DNA of 64,000 bases, taken from positions 349,772 to 413,771 of the forward strand of contig CAUYUJ010012213.1 of NCBI GenBank assembly GCA_963575745.1, in the 5' to 3' direction. The notes under the pieces are model-generated. The model did not search any database, was not told the DNA's origin, and saw only the letters and a program-made list of their open reading frames with translations. A program made the position numbers and the translations under genes. Position 1 is the first letter of the stretch, and each line of letters opens with the position of its first letter. Source of the stretch: Prorocentrum cordatum (lineage: Eukaryota > Sar > Dinophyceae > Prorocentrales > Prorocentraceae). Below are positions 10,913 through 19,470 of this stretch, in pieces.

Positions 10913-11118
10913 TCCGGCGTCGTCTGCGCCCTCGCGGCCCTGCTCCGACGGCAGCCGCTCCGGTTCCGCTCCCTGGCCCAGCGCCCGGCGGCCGCGCGGC
11001 CCTCGCTGCATGGGCCTGCCGCCGTCAGCACGGCCCCATGCGGCTGCGGGTGCGCGAGCACGCCGCCGGCAGCGGAGCCGTGCCCCGGCAGGCCTCGCCC
11101 CTCCTCGGGCGCCTCGCC
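10913..11118 (+). CDS. Possible exon, unrecognised
   Basis: GC-rich sequence with a strong third-position G/C bias in the frame reading VCALAALLRRQPLRFRSLAQ. The minus strand also reads sensibly from an ATG near 11123, so strand is not settled. It ends exactly where mobile element A1 is inserted (target GTTCA at 11119-11123). No domain recognised. Confidence 0.2.
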
Positions 11119-11123
11119 GTTCA

Positions 11124-11285
11124 TCAGGAGGGGAATAAACACACAGACACAATTATTCGTCGACTCCCAGAAAATATGGGAAAATATGGGAATTGGGCGG
11201 GAAGACAAACACCCAGAAAATATGGGAAAATATGGGGCATCTTTTTATTTGTGTGTATTTATTTGTGTGTCCCAGTTCCCCTTCA
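11124..11285. mobile_element. Mobile element A, copy 1 (162 bp, TSD GTTCA)
   Basis: Begins TCAGGAGGGGAA and ends TTCCCCTTCA, with a short inverted core. Contains GAAAATATGGGAAAATATGG twice and a TTATTTGTGTGTATTTATTTG tail. Flanked by 5-bp duplications GTTCA at 11119-11123 and 11286-11290. Copies at 12153-12315 and 14901-15062 have the same length and ends. No ORF, so non-autonomous. Confidence 0.8.
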
Positions 11286-11318
11286 GTTCAGGGGCAGCGA
11301 TGGGGGGGGGACAGGCAT

Positions 11319-11474
11319 GGGGGGGGGATGCCTCGACCCCCCCAATCGCCCACTGATCGCCGGCAGGGGCCCGACAGCCCCGAGCTGCCCAGGAAGGTGC
11401 GGATTCCCCCTCGGAGGCCCGTCGCCGATTTATCGGCGATGTATCGCCGGTTCCAGGTCGATGCATCCCCCCTA
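11319..11474. mobile_element. Palindromic repeat E, copy 1
   Basis: Ends are inverted: a run of G followed by ATGC(C/A)TCGAC on the left and GTCGATGCATCCCCCC on the right. The interior carries ATCGCCCA(C/T)TGATCGCC, CGACAGCCCC and GGCGATGTATCGCCG, shared with the copies at 14368, 15263, 23897 and 33332. Confidence 0.6.
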
Positions 11475-11830
11475 ATTGTGCCAGTCCCCCCTTATCGTTG
11501 CCCCTCGGCCATGGGGGAAGCGGGCCTTGAGGGAAGCGGGTCCTCAGGTTTTTGTCTGCCGTTTTCGGGTCCAGGGAGCGTCCGCGAGCAGCCTGGGCCG
11601 AAGAGCTGGTCCCGAGGGGGGGCCCGAGCTCCGGGGCCCGTTTCCTGCAGGAGCCGCTTCGCCAATGCTAGGGGAGTCGGCATCGTCAGGCCCGTTCATA
11701 CCCCTCGTGGGCCAGGGTTCCTTCTGGGCCTCAGGCCTCCCAAGGGGGGCCGCCGTGGACTGGGTCGAGGGATCGCGCCGCAGTGCCGGTGCACTGGCGG
11801 TGCGGTTCGATGTGCGGCCCGAGGTTCTCC
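11475..11830. other. Unassigned, open in two plus frames
   Basis: GC-rich, non-repetitive. Frames starting near 11476 and 11193 are both open to about 11850 and both read plausibly (for example SGPFIPLVGQGSFWASGLPR), so I cannot pick one. No family recognised. Confidence 0.2.
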
Positions 11831-11835
11831 ACTCC

Positions 11836-12015
11836 TCGAAGACCGATTTCTGACCACATCCACCTCTAGATCCTCGAGTCTATAATAGGCCCTCGGGGGT
11901 GGAAGTGGATCGTTTTTCCTTCCCCTGGGGCGGGGAAACTGCCCACCTCCACCTCTGGAAACCGCTTTTCGCAAGGCACCTCGGGAAGTGGGTGTGGTCA
12001 GAAATCGGTCTCCTA
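11836..12015. mobile_element. Palindromic mobile element S (180 bp, TSD ACTCC)
   Basis: Inverted termini TCGAAGACCGATTTCTGACC... and ...GGTCAGAAATCGGTCTCCTA match over about 26 bases, and inner GTGGAAGTGG / CCACCTCCAC segments extend the stem. Flanked by ACTCC at 11831-11835 and 12016-12020. Single copy here, no ORF. Confidence 0.75.
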
Positions 12016-12152
12016 ACTCCGTCGGCGCTGCTGCATCGCCGACGTCGCCGATGCATCGCTGGTGCGGTGCGATCCCGGGCCAGCGCCGCCGGCCCGCCCC
12101 TCCTCGAGGTGGGGGCTTTCGTGCCGCGCGATGGCTCCGTCCCCGCCTACAG

Positions 12153-12315
12153 TCAGGAGGGGAAGAAACACACAGACACGCTTAACCGTCGATCCCCAGG
12201 AAAACATGGGAAAATATGGGAAGTGGGGGGGAAGACAAGAACCCAGAAGACATAGGAAAATATGGGGCATCTTTTTATTTGCGTGTATTTATTTGTGTGC
12301 CCCAGTTTCCCTTCA
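12153..12315. mobile_element. Mobile element A, copy 2 (TSD CTACA)
   Basis: Same ends and internal motifs as copy 1. Flanked by CTACA at 12147-12151 and 12316-12320, with one extra G before the left end. Confidence 0.8.
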
Positions 12316-12564
12316 CTACAGGGTGGCATGGTCAGACTGCGGGGCCAAGGGTTGCCCAGCGGGAGTGGGGATGGGGCCAACGGCGCCCAGGGCGTAAGTC
12401 GGGCCTGCCCCTCCACAGGCGGAATATCCAAACATAGTCGAGAAACAGTCTGGGGGCGATTCTTGGACCATCTTTGAGTATGTTAGGGTATTTGTGTGTC
12501 TATTTTGAATGTTTCGTCTAGAATCCGCCTGTAGGGGGACATGCCCGACCGAACTCGGGGCCGG

Positions 12565-12690
12565 CCGCGCGCAGAGGGGGGAAAAGGGGGGAGGGGGGGG
12601 GGTTCTTGGAAGCGCCTGTGCTTCTCAGAAGGCGCGGGCCATGGTGTCTATCTTCTTGGCGTTATCTTGGAAAGAGTTGCACAGTTTCTA
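12565..12690. mobile_element. Partial copy of palindromic element B
   Basis: Starts with CGCGCGCAGAGGGGGG like element B (24528 on) and carries the CTTCTCAGAAGGCGCGGGCC core, but the mirrored right half is missing. Confidence 0.4.
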
Positions 12691-12714
12691 GAAGAGTTCC
12701 AGCCTATTTCTTCG

Positions 12715-13075
12715 CTTCGCACCGCGCACACTACAAGCACAGGCGAGAAGGACATAGGCACGGACACGAAGTGTGGTTTTCACGATAAACACGAATTGAT
12801 GGAACCATATACACGGCATTGTACCATACATAGACACGACCGTCATTAATAGACACGAGAACAGACACGCGTGTTGAATAGGCACGAATCAGAGACTATC
12901 ATATACGAATCTATTCCAACCCATATCCGAGGACGGCCTCGTGCCAAAAGGCAACGAATAACAGACACGCTCACGGATGTGTCTGCATGTGTATGTAAAT
13001 ACACGTGCGTGTACGGAATTATTCACGTGCTCCTGTACATAGGCGCGCCCATGTGTGAGGGATTCTATGGTAAGG
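12715..13075. repeat. Degenerate ATAGACACGA minisatellite, left block
   Basis: Loose repeats of about 8-12 bases around GACACGA or GGCACGA. A second block of the same type follows at 13890-14190 in the same orientation, with a different array between. Confidence 0.6.
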
Positions 13076-13084
13076 GAAGTTTGT

Positions 13085-13885
13085 GGCAGGAGCGCTGATG
13101 AGTGCGAAGGGAAAGGAAGAGTTCGGAGGAGCGCCGCGGGGTGCGATGGACTGCGGGGGGTCTGGAGGAGTAAGGAGGAGTGCTGAGGACGGGGGGAGGA
13201 GCCAGGAGGAGAGCCGAGCAACGCGGTGGAGTTGGGAGGAGTGGCGTGGAGTGCCGTGGAGTGGGCTGGAGTCTGGAGGAGCAGGGGTGGGGGCGCCGAG
13301 GAGTGCGAGGGAGTGGGGAGGGGTCGGGAGGAGTGCCGACGAGTAAGATGGAACGAGGAGTCTGGAGCAGGGAGGAGAGCCGAGGAGTGGAGTGGGACGG
13401 CGTCCACAGGAGTGCCGAATGTTGAAATAGAGAGGGTAGATATCGGGGGAGTGGGGTGGAGGGCCGAGGGATGCGGTGGAGCGGGGCAGAATCCTGAGGA
13501 GTGGGAAGTAGCACCGAGGCGTAAGATGGAGTGGAGAGAAATGCCGAGGAGTGCGATTGAGTGGGGAGGTTGGGAAGAGGCAGGAAGAGTGCCGAGGAGT
13601 ACGATGGAGTGGGGAGGAATTGAGAGTTGCGCTGAGGAGTGCGATTGGGCGGGGAGGAGTCTGGAGGAGTGCCGAGTAGCGCCGAGGAGTGCGACAGAGT
13701 GGGGAGCAGTGGGGAGGAGTCGGGAGAAACGCCGACAAGTGAGATGGAACGAGGAGTCCGGAGTAGGGAGGGATGCCCAGGAGTGGAGTGGGGAGGAGTC
13801 CACAGGATTGCCGAGGAGGGCCCAGGACTGCAGAGGGGATACGTCAGGGTGGGAGCGGGGTAGAATGTCTATGAGCGCGATGGAG
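13085..13885. repeat. GGAGTGCCGAG minisatellite
   Basis: About 800 bp of degenerate 11-12-base units (GGAGTGCCGAG, GGAGTGGGGAG). ORFs here read as Trp/Ser/Gly/Glu repeats and are artefacts. Confidence 0.8.
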
Positions 13886-13889
13886 TGGG

Positions 13890-14260
13890 AAAGATATACA
13901 CACTCGCACGCCAATGAATCTACAGATACGCACAACACACGCGCCAACCAATGGCTCCCCAATGTGGGTGGATCGCGGGAAAATTGGCACGCGTCCCAAA
14001 GCAACGACACGACAGGATAGACGCGGATTGTTGCGTAACTATGAAACGTAGACACGACCATACACTAAACTATAGACACGCTGCGCAAACATAAGCACGA
14101 TTCGTCTTAGACACGGATAGACACGGAATAGACATGGACATGCGGGGATGTCTCACGCCGTTGATCCAGTTTCTCTGGAATTCGACACGGACATTTTCCA
14201 GTTTCGATTTCCATAGAGATTCGACATTTGTTTTGGACATCATGACGAACCCGAGTCCAT
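13890..14260. repeat. Degenerate TAGACACG minisatellite, right block
   Basis: Repeats of TAGACACGG(A) fading into TTCGACA(T) units near 14180-14235. The same class as 12715-13075, which flanks the GGAGTG array on its other side. Confidence 0.6.
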
Positions 14261-14367
14261 CTTATATTTCTTGGGCGTTCTAAGGTTGGCGCCTTCTAAA
14301 AAACCGCTTCCTCCTACGCAACCTCCCCCCCTCCCCCTGCCCCAACGGGCGCGCCGCCAACCAGGGG

Positions 14368-14495
14368 GACTGGCCCAGGGGCGGAAGCATCGGCCCCCAA
14401 TCGCCCAGGAACTGTTGCGACCTCGTCGTCGACGAAGCCTGCCGCCGATCCGGCGGCGAGGCCTCGCCGATCCCGAGCCGATGCTCGGCCCCTTG
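14368..14495. mobile_element. Palindromic repeat E, diverged copy
   Basis: Shares GCATCGGCCCCCAATCGCCC, GCCGATCCGGCGGCGAGGC and TCGCCGATCCCGAGCCGATG with other E copies. Ends are diverged. Confidence 0.4.
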
Positions 14496-14558
14496 AGCCA
14501 GTGCCCCCCGATCGTTCCCCCCGGGGACCGTGCAGCGCAGAAGGGGTTGGGTGTTGCG

Positions 14559-14710
14559 TAATGGAGGGGTCATAAATGGGGGGGTGTCGCGGGTGGTCCG
14601 AAAAGGTACCCAAACGGTACCTAAACGAGCCCCCTGGGGCTCCAGAGGGGCCCGAAAGGGGCACGAAAGGGGACCGTTTTTGACCCCCCCATTTATGACC
14701 CCCCCACTAA
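14559..14710. mobile_element. Palindromic element P (152 bp)
   Basis: Inverted termini share GGGGTCATAAATGGGGGGGT. The centre has GGTACCCAAACGGTACC. No clean target duplication and no second copy in the window. Confidence 0.6.
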
Positions 14711-14900
14711 GCCACGCCCAAAGGGGCCAGCCCAGACCCCAGGGGCTGCCCGGGGGCCAGCCCCGGGACCCCAGCTCCCTCCACCCCGAGCCGTCGGGTC
14801 GACGGGCGCCCGTGGGGGGGCCCGCGCGTGCGGGCGCCAGGGGCCCGAGGGCGGCAGAGCCTCTCCATAGGGCCCCCATTCTCTCCTGGGGCAACCATAA

Positions 14901-15062
14901 TCAGGAGGGAAAAAACACACAGACACAATTAATCGTCGATTCCCCAGAAAATATGGGAAAATATGGGAAGTGGGGGGGAAGACAGAAACCCAGAAAATAT
15001 GGGAAAATATGGGGGTTTATTTTATTTGTGTGTATTTATTTGTGTGTCCCAGGGCCCCTTCA
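14901..15062. mobile_element. Mobile element A, copy 3 (TSD CATAA)
   Basis: Same ends and internal motifs as copies 1 and 2. Flanked by CATAA at 14896-14900 and 15063-15067. Confidence 0.8.
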
Positions 15063-15262
15063 CATAAGGGGGGGGGGGGGATGGGCAGGCAAGTGGGGCC
15101 GAGGTGTGAGGTCGAGGTCGGTTCGGGGAGGGTGCCCGAGTGTTCTTCGTGTTTGTTGGATGCTCTGGAGCCTCCTGCGGGGGGTGCTCTCGGATGTACT
15201 GTGTTCTGGCGGGCAGAGGGTCTCATGTTCTTGAGGGGTGTTCTTCTGGCCTAGGTCCGACT

Positions 15263-15394
15263 GTAGGGGGGATGCATCGGCTCCCGGTCGCCCATTGATC
15301 GCCTGTAGGGGTTTGATAGCCCTAGCCTGCCCAGGAACGTGCGAATTCGCCATCGGGGATGTATCGCCGATCCCAGGTCGATGTTCCCCCCTAC
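15263..15394. mobile_element. Palindromic repeat E, copy 2
   Basis: Left end GTAGGGGGGATGCATCG is mirrored by CGATGTTCCCCCCTAC at the right. The interior matches the other E copies (TCGCCCATTGATCGCC, GATGTATCGCCGATCCCAGG). Confidence 0.6.
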
Positions 15395-15623
15395 GCCAGT
15401 CCCCCTATCGTTGCCACTCATCGTTTTTTTGTCTTGCCATTCCTGGGCGAGAGCGGGCGTCACTGGGGGGGTGGAGGACGGGCGGGGGGCCGGTAGCGGC
15501 ATGTGTCGCGCCAGTGCCGCCCGGGAAGGTGCGGGAACAGCCCAAGATAATTTGGAGCTCAGCACGACTCGTGACCTGGCCTTGGGGCAGGGGAGAGGGG
15601 GAGGCGGGGGCGGCCAGGGCCAG

Positions 15624-15862
15624 TAACGGCCGCTGCCGCGAAGGCGCTCTCCTGCCCCGCGGCCAGGTCCTGGTGCCCGTGCCGGCGCACGTTGTGACCG
15701 TGGGCGACTTCGTGCGCCACCTGCGCGCGGGCCCGCTGCCGGGCGGCTGCGAGGCGCGGCCCAGCGTGGGCGGCTTCGCCCTGCTGGCGGGCTCGCGCCT
15801 GGCCGACGTCGTGAGGGAGGCGGACGTCGTGGACGTGGTGTGCTCCGCCACGGTGGCGGGCG
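15624..15862 (+). CDS. Putative exon 1, ubiquitin-like (beta-grasp) segment
   Basis: The frame is non-repetitive with roughly 90% G or C in third positions. It reads GQVLVPVPAHVVTVGDFVRH, then LRAGPL..., then GGFALLAGSRLADVVREADV. The order strand, TVGDF-type helix start, a hydrophobic 'GF-LL' strand, then a 'D-V-R-AD-VDVV' ending is the layout of ubiquitin-like folds such as the coilin N-terminal domain; this is fold-level resemblance judged by eye. A GT donor at 15863-15864 leaves one base of a codon, matching the phase of the candidate exon at 16263. The upstream acceptor is uncertain (AG at 15622-15623 is one option). Confidence 0.35.
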
Positions 15863-15887
15863 GTGCACGGCTGTTTCGGCTCGAAGT

Positions 15888-16058
15888 TTACCACCCACCA
15901 AACCACCCCAACCCAGCCCGAAGGCCCCGATTTGCCGTCCAGTTCCAGTGGTGAACGGGGGTCGGGGAACATTGAACAATCACATGTGAAGCCCGCACCC
16001 CCCCTCAACCCGAAATTCGGATCTTCGGGTTGGGTTGGGGTGGTCAGGTAGGTAGTCA
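15888..16058. mobile_element. Palindromic mobile element N (171 bp, TSD GAAGT)
   Basis: Termini TTACCACCCACC... and ...GGTAGGTAGTCA are inverted, and the stem continues through ACCACCCCAACCCA / TGGGTTGGGGTGGT and CCCGAAG / CTTCGGG. Flanked by GAAGT at 15883-15887 and 16059-16063. No ORF. Confidence 0.7.
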
Positions 16059-16063
16059 GAAGT

Positions 16064-16250
16064 AGATAAATGTGCACAGACATATACTTCCGGCGCTCCG
16101 CGCGGAGCTCTTGGATCGGCGTCGGGTACCCTTGGCGGCGCCTCCAGCGCCGCACCTGGCGCGCTCCGCGCGCCACGGAGGGGGTCCCGCGCCGATCCTG
16201 AAAATCTGCGCCGACTTCCGACAGTTAATTTCTGTTTATGCATTTTTTGT
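16064..16250. mobile_element. Palindromic element M, copy 2
   Basis: Imperfect inverted ends around ACTTCCGGCGCTCCGCGCGG and GGATCGGCG. Related to 9699-9830. Its right flank supplies the TTTCTGTTTATGCATTTTTT tract just before the proposed splice acceptor. Confidence 0.45.
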
Positions 16251-16262
16251 CCCCTGTTACAG

Positions 16263-16546
16263 AAGGGGGAAAAAGACATTTCGGTTTGCCAGCATTGACC
16301 CCGAACAGCGAGCTACTGCGCCGCAGACGTGCTTGGTATGTGGTGCAGGCTGTGTGGTGGAAGCTGCACGGTGCAGTCTACCTTGCAGAACTCTATGAAG
16401 TCGACATCTCCACCGCTCGAGCACTCATCCCAGCCTCCCACCCGTGTTTTGTTTTGCTCAACCCATGCGGCCGCGATTGCGTTGTTTACTTGGCTCTGGC
16501 TGACACATCTCTGCGGATGCGCCAGCGCGCGCAAGCTCGCGCGTAG
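16263..16546 (+). CDS. Putative exon 2, unrecognised protein
   Basis: Open from the AG at 16262 to TAG at 16544-16546. It reads GKRHFGLPALTPNSELLRRR, then RAWYVVQAVWWKLHGAVYLA, then ELYEVDISTARALIP and further mixed residues to a basic C-terminus (RMRQRAQARA). The composition is that of a globular protein and contains no repeat. Third-position GC (about 60%) is well below exon 1, so the two may belong to different or decayed genes although their phases fit. I recognise no family. If exon 2 is the last exon, the protein ends here. Confidence 0.4.
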
Positions 16547-16635
16547 AGATGCCACCTGGTTCGGCACAGCCGGTGCGGACGCGATAGCGCCTCCCAAATT
16601 TGAATTCCCCAGCACCTCTCACAGGCCGCGCTGGC

Positions 16636-16790
16636 GCGCGGGAAGTTCAGTGCGGGTCAGTTTTTTCGGGCGGGCGCAGTAACATGATGACGTCGACAAC
16701 GGTGGCAAGGAGGATGAAAGTAACTATGGTTGTCGCGATGATGATGATGGTGACGGCAAGGCAAGTGACGGCGCCGATGAAGGTAATTGA
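16636..16790. repeat. Left arm of a 2.3-kb inverted repeat
   Basis: Aligns with the reverse complement of about 18755-18915 over roughly 150 bases. Shared blocks include TTCAGTGCG, CGGGCG, CAA(C/T)GGT and GACGGCGCCGATG. The spaced segment of about 1.97 kb contains two ORFs. Confidence 0.5.
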
Positions 16791-16841
16791 TTGATGATGG
16801 CGGTAATGGCGGCGAGTGACGAGGACGATAATGGTGGCCAT
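16647..16841 (-). CDS. Possible small membrane-protein segment (copy A)
   Basis: A 64-residue minus-strand ORF reading SITFIGAVTCLAVTIIIIAT, then TIVTFILLATVVDVIMLLRP, a long hydrophobic stretch able to span a membrane, followed by a Pro/Lys-rich tail. The plus-strand ORF at 18664-18954, in the other arm of the inverted repeat, encodes a similar segment in the same register up to a one-base shift near the end. The hydrophobicity derives partly from a degenerate ATC/GTC repeat, so coding status is doubtful. Confidence 0.2.
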   Translation of the reverse strand: MATIIVLVTRRHYRHHQSITFIGAVTCLAVTIIIIATTIVTFILLATVVDVIMLLRPPEKTDPH

Positions 16842-16944
16842 ACGGCTGCGCTGGTGAGGCTGATAGTTAGGAAATGCGCGCGCGAAGATTCAAACAGCGG
16901 ATATCTTTTTGTTGCACACAGCACGGGGTTCTTCATTTGCTTTG

Positions 16945-17226
16945 ATGAGCTCGATTGACAAATTGTCAAATTCATCGGACATCAATGGCTTTCGGATGAT
17001 TTCGACACGCGCGCGTGGCGGAGTGTTCGTCTGGCCGGCATGGTTTTATCTGTCGCGGATTCATGCATTGGGACCATGCTCGATCAACGCGGATACACCG
17101 CGTTGTGAGATGATGATGTTGGTTCTGGAAGAGATTGTTAACGCATATGGTTCCCCAGTCATTTCAGCAATGCGCGTGGGCAGGTCTTCTGAAATCTTTG
17201 GCATGGAATTCCCAAGGAATTCGTAA
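16945..17226 (+). CDS. Unrecognised 93-residue ORF
   Basis: ATG at 16945 to TAA at 17224-17226, non-repetitive, reading MSSIDKLSNSSDINGFRMIS, then TRARGGVFVWPAWFYLSRIH and a mixed C-terminal half ending MEFPRNS. GC is near 50%, so an open frame of this length is less trivial than elsewhere. An antisense frame (from an ATG near 17203) also reads plausibly. It lies between the arms of the inverted repeat with the ORF at 17803. No domain recognised. Confidence 0.3.
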   Translation: MSSIDKLSNSSDINGFRMISTRARGGVFVWPAWFYLSRIHALGPCSINADTPRCEMMMLVLEEIVNAYGSPVISAMRVGRSSEIFGMEFPRNS

Positions 17227-17800
17227 AGGCGTTCGATGTTGTTCTAAGCCGAGATGCTGGCTACGCTGGACTGTGCTGGTATGATTGTGGCATGTGCGTG
17301 CGGCTGTTGAGTGTTGTGCAGTGTTCTTTGCGCCAGGGTTCTTGCACAATGATCTGTTCACATGAGGGTGTGGGCGAATAGTTGTATTTGGCAGATATGA
17401 CGAGGGGGGTTAGTACCGGGTTGGTTTGGGATGGTAGGGCTCCATATTGAAGCCGCAAAGTGATGCACAACCACGTGTGCTTTGTATTGTCCTGGGGGTA
17501 TCAGTAAATCCAGGGAGGGGGGGAAAGGATGGTAGACTTTATTCCCCAAACAATGCACCTAGGATTTTGTTTTAATGTTTATTTTGAAAAGGAGCTGGGC
17601 TGGTGTGGTGGTCTGGCGGCTATGTTGTCGCCGTCGCCGACCCGTTGCCAATTCGCCGTCGTCCGTCGTCTGGGCTACTGTGGCGGTTCGGCGGCTGTGT
17701 TATCGCCGTCGCCGCCCCGTCGCCCCTCGTCGCCACCGTTAGACTGCACCAAAAAGGTTGCATCCCGAAGATTTATACAGTATATATATATATATGGTAT
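17227..17800. other. Unassigned
   Basis: Mixed composition. A short (TA)n tract at 17779-17798. Degenerate CGTCGCC repeats at 17630-17730. No gene seen. Confidence 0.3.
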
Positions 17801-17802
17801 AA

Positions 17803-18552
17803 CATAGATTGCCACACCTAGGAGTGTACAACGTAGGTTTTCCTTTTACCAGAATATTAGGACCTATCTCCCTCCCCGGACTTATCGGGTCCCTTTGTGG
17901 ATGTGCAGTTTACTTACGATTCCGCCCCATCGTCCATCCTTTGTGTGAGCTCTTATCAGGCCTGCTGAACAGGAACCCCCTCTTATTTTCGGTCGAAAAT
18001 ATTATGCGCGCGCAATCGTTTATCAACTGTTATCAGTTTTCAAAAAGCCCTTGCAAAAACATGGGGCTACGTGCGCACGCACGCGTCGTCGCGGGCGCAT
18101 GCCGACATGCTTCAAATACCGCAGGGTTCGTGAGGATTTCAACATCGAGTGTCACGAGAGCAGTATCCAGAAAACGCAAGTTTCGCAATACGGAGTTTCG
18201 ACCAACAAACTGTGTTCGCTCTCTTGCAGATTCCCATAAAGTTTGTCAACATGAACTGCTTCCAACCAGGCCTTTCGCGCGCATTTCGAAATCGTTCGAG
18301 CGCCCTTGCGCGTGTGCTGTCGCAAGACAGCAGACGGGACGAAGTGCACACGCGCGCGCCGTCGCGCGCGCATGCCGGAATCTATGTAGCACATTCGATT
18401 TCGTACTGATTTCCGAAACGAGTGTCCCGAACACATATCAAAACACATGCTTACGCAACATCAGTGTTCAAAAAAAGTTTGCGTGCGCGCTCTTACGAAT
18501 GTTTTTGAAAACCAGATTGTTGTTTAAAAAAAACATATGTTTCAACGAATAA
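17803..18552 (+). CDS. Unrecognised ORF with in-frame 91-residue duplication
   Basis: Open from a TAA at 17800 to TAA at 18550-18552; the first ATG is at 18004. At about 50-55% GC an uninterrupted 249-codon frame is unusual by chance. A tandem duplication of 273 bp (91 codons) is kept in frame: AHARVVAGACRHASNTAGFV and AHARAVARACRNLCSTFDFV are equivalent positions in the two copies. The product would be Arg/Cys/Ser-rich and basic. GCGCGCGC-type tracts in each copy explain part of the similarity. It lies between the inverted-repeat arms. No family recognised; it may be noncoding satellite DNA that happens to be open. Confidence 0.25.
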   Translation, partial: HRLPHLGVYNVGFPFTRILGPISLPGLIGSLCGCAVYLRFRPIVHPLCELLSGLLNRNPLLFSVENIMRAQSFINCYQFSKSPCKNMGLRAHARVVAGACRHASNTAGFVRISTSSVTRAVSRKRKFRNTEFRPTNCVRSLADSHKVCQHELLPTRPFARISKSFERPCACAVARQQTGRSAHARAVARACRNLCSTFDFVLISETSVPNTYQNTCLRNISVQKKFACALLRMFLKTRLLFKKNICFNE

Positions 18553-18663
18553 TATCACATTCTGCCAAGCGGACCTCACGCGCCGCATGGCCGACTCATC
18601 CGAACGCCGTTGCGCGCGTGCTTTGGGGGCACGATCCGTGTCAAATAGTACTACACGGACCAC

Positions 18664-18954
18664 TTGATCACGTCGGCGGCGCGCGCTTGTCGAAGTCCTG
18701 TCAACATTTTCATCTCCGATACGAGGTCATCGTCATCGTTACTGGCGGGCGTGATCAACATCGGCGCCGTCATCGTCCTTGCCGTCGTCATTGCCACCAT
18801 CGTCACCATAATCTCTCTGTTCATCATCGTGTCTACCATTGTCGGCATCGCCATGATGCCGCGCCCGTCGAAGACATCGATTCGCACTGAAGAGCCCGCT
18901 GGGAATTGCCCTGCGGTCAGCGCCATCGCGGCCGCGTCGGTCGCGCCGCACTAG
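18664..18954 (+). CDS. Possible small membrane-protein segment (copy B)
   Basis: A 96-codon plus-strand ORF with a hydrophobic stretch (VINIGAVIVLAVVIATIVTI continuing through a second half) followed by PRPSKTSIRTEEPAG. It parallels the minus-strand ORF at 16647-16841 in the opposite arm. The start is a TTG, so the true start is unknown. It overlaps a degenerate TCATCG repeat, which lowers confidence. Confidence 0.2.
   Translation: MITSAARACRSPVNIFISDTRSSSSLLAGVINIGAVIVLAVVIATIVTIISLFIIVSTIVGIAMMPRPSKTSIRTEEPAGNCPAVSAIAAASVAPH
18755..18915. repeat. Right arm of a 2.3-kb inverted repeat
   Basis: Reverse complement of 16636-16790 at roughly 65-70% identity by eye. Together the arms bracket 16791-18754. 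Confidence 0.5.
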
Positions 18955-18959
18955 CTGGC

Positions 18960-19470
18960 CGCTGCGCGCGTGAGCATGTGCGGGCTAACGCGGCCGCAGA
19001 GGTACACCAGCCAACGCCAACCACTCATCGCAATCGCCGCCGCATTGGTTTTGCAGACCAAGTTGCTGGTGGGTTGTTGGGATGATTGCGCGAGCATGGA
19101 GTGGACAACTCATTGCGAGCACTGTTGACTTGCACTTCGTTGATTGCACTACCTAGATTGTTCCATACAGATTGTATGACTTCTGCTTCACAACAGAGAT
19201 CGCACACTGCATAGCAGTGATTGTACCTCATACGTCGCACAACATAGAATGCACAACATAGGGTGCACCGCATATATTGTATCACCACATGAGTTGACAA
19301 CATCGATTGCGCACCATGATATTGAACCACATCTATTATCCCACATTGACTGCCCTGCATAATTGCACGACCTATATTTCAGCACATCGGCTTCACCACA
19401 TACATATATAGAAATACCGTGCGTGGGGTCCACGTAGGTCAGCATTTGTATGTGGGGTGAGCTTTGCTTC
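18960..19470. repeat. Degenerate GCACAACATAGATTG-type repeats
   Basis: From about 19180 to 19400 a loose unit of some 18-20 bases (GCACAACATAGA, GCACCGCATATA, ACCACATCTATT) recurs. It is followed to about 19660 by GCTGTGCGGTGCACTT-like units. No gene seen. Confidence 0.45.

Larger units (their letters stand above)
15863..16262 (+). other. Putative 400-bp GT-AG intron holding two palindromic elements
   Basis: Starts GTGCAC and ends in a pyrimidine-rich tract and TTACAG at 16257-16262. Both exon phases agree (one base left, two bases taken up). Element N occupies 15888-16058 and element M2 about 16064-16250, so almost all of the intron is inserted palindromic sequence. Confidence 0.35.

Noticed and set aside
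11119-11290. Element A as a precisely spliced introner
   Set aside because: With the 5-bp duplications, no GT/GC start and AG end would remove the element plus one duplication exactly; left as a mobile element only.
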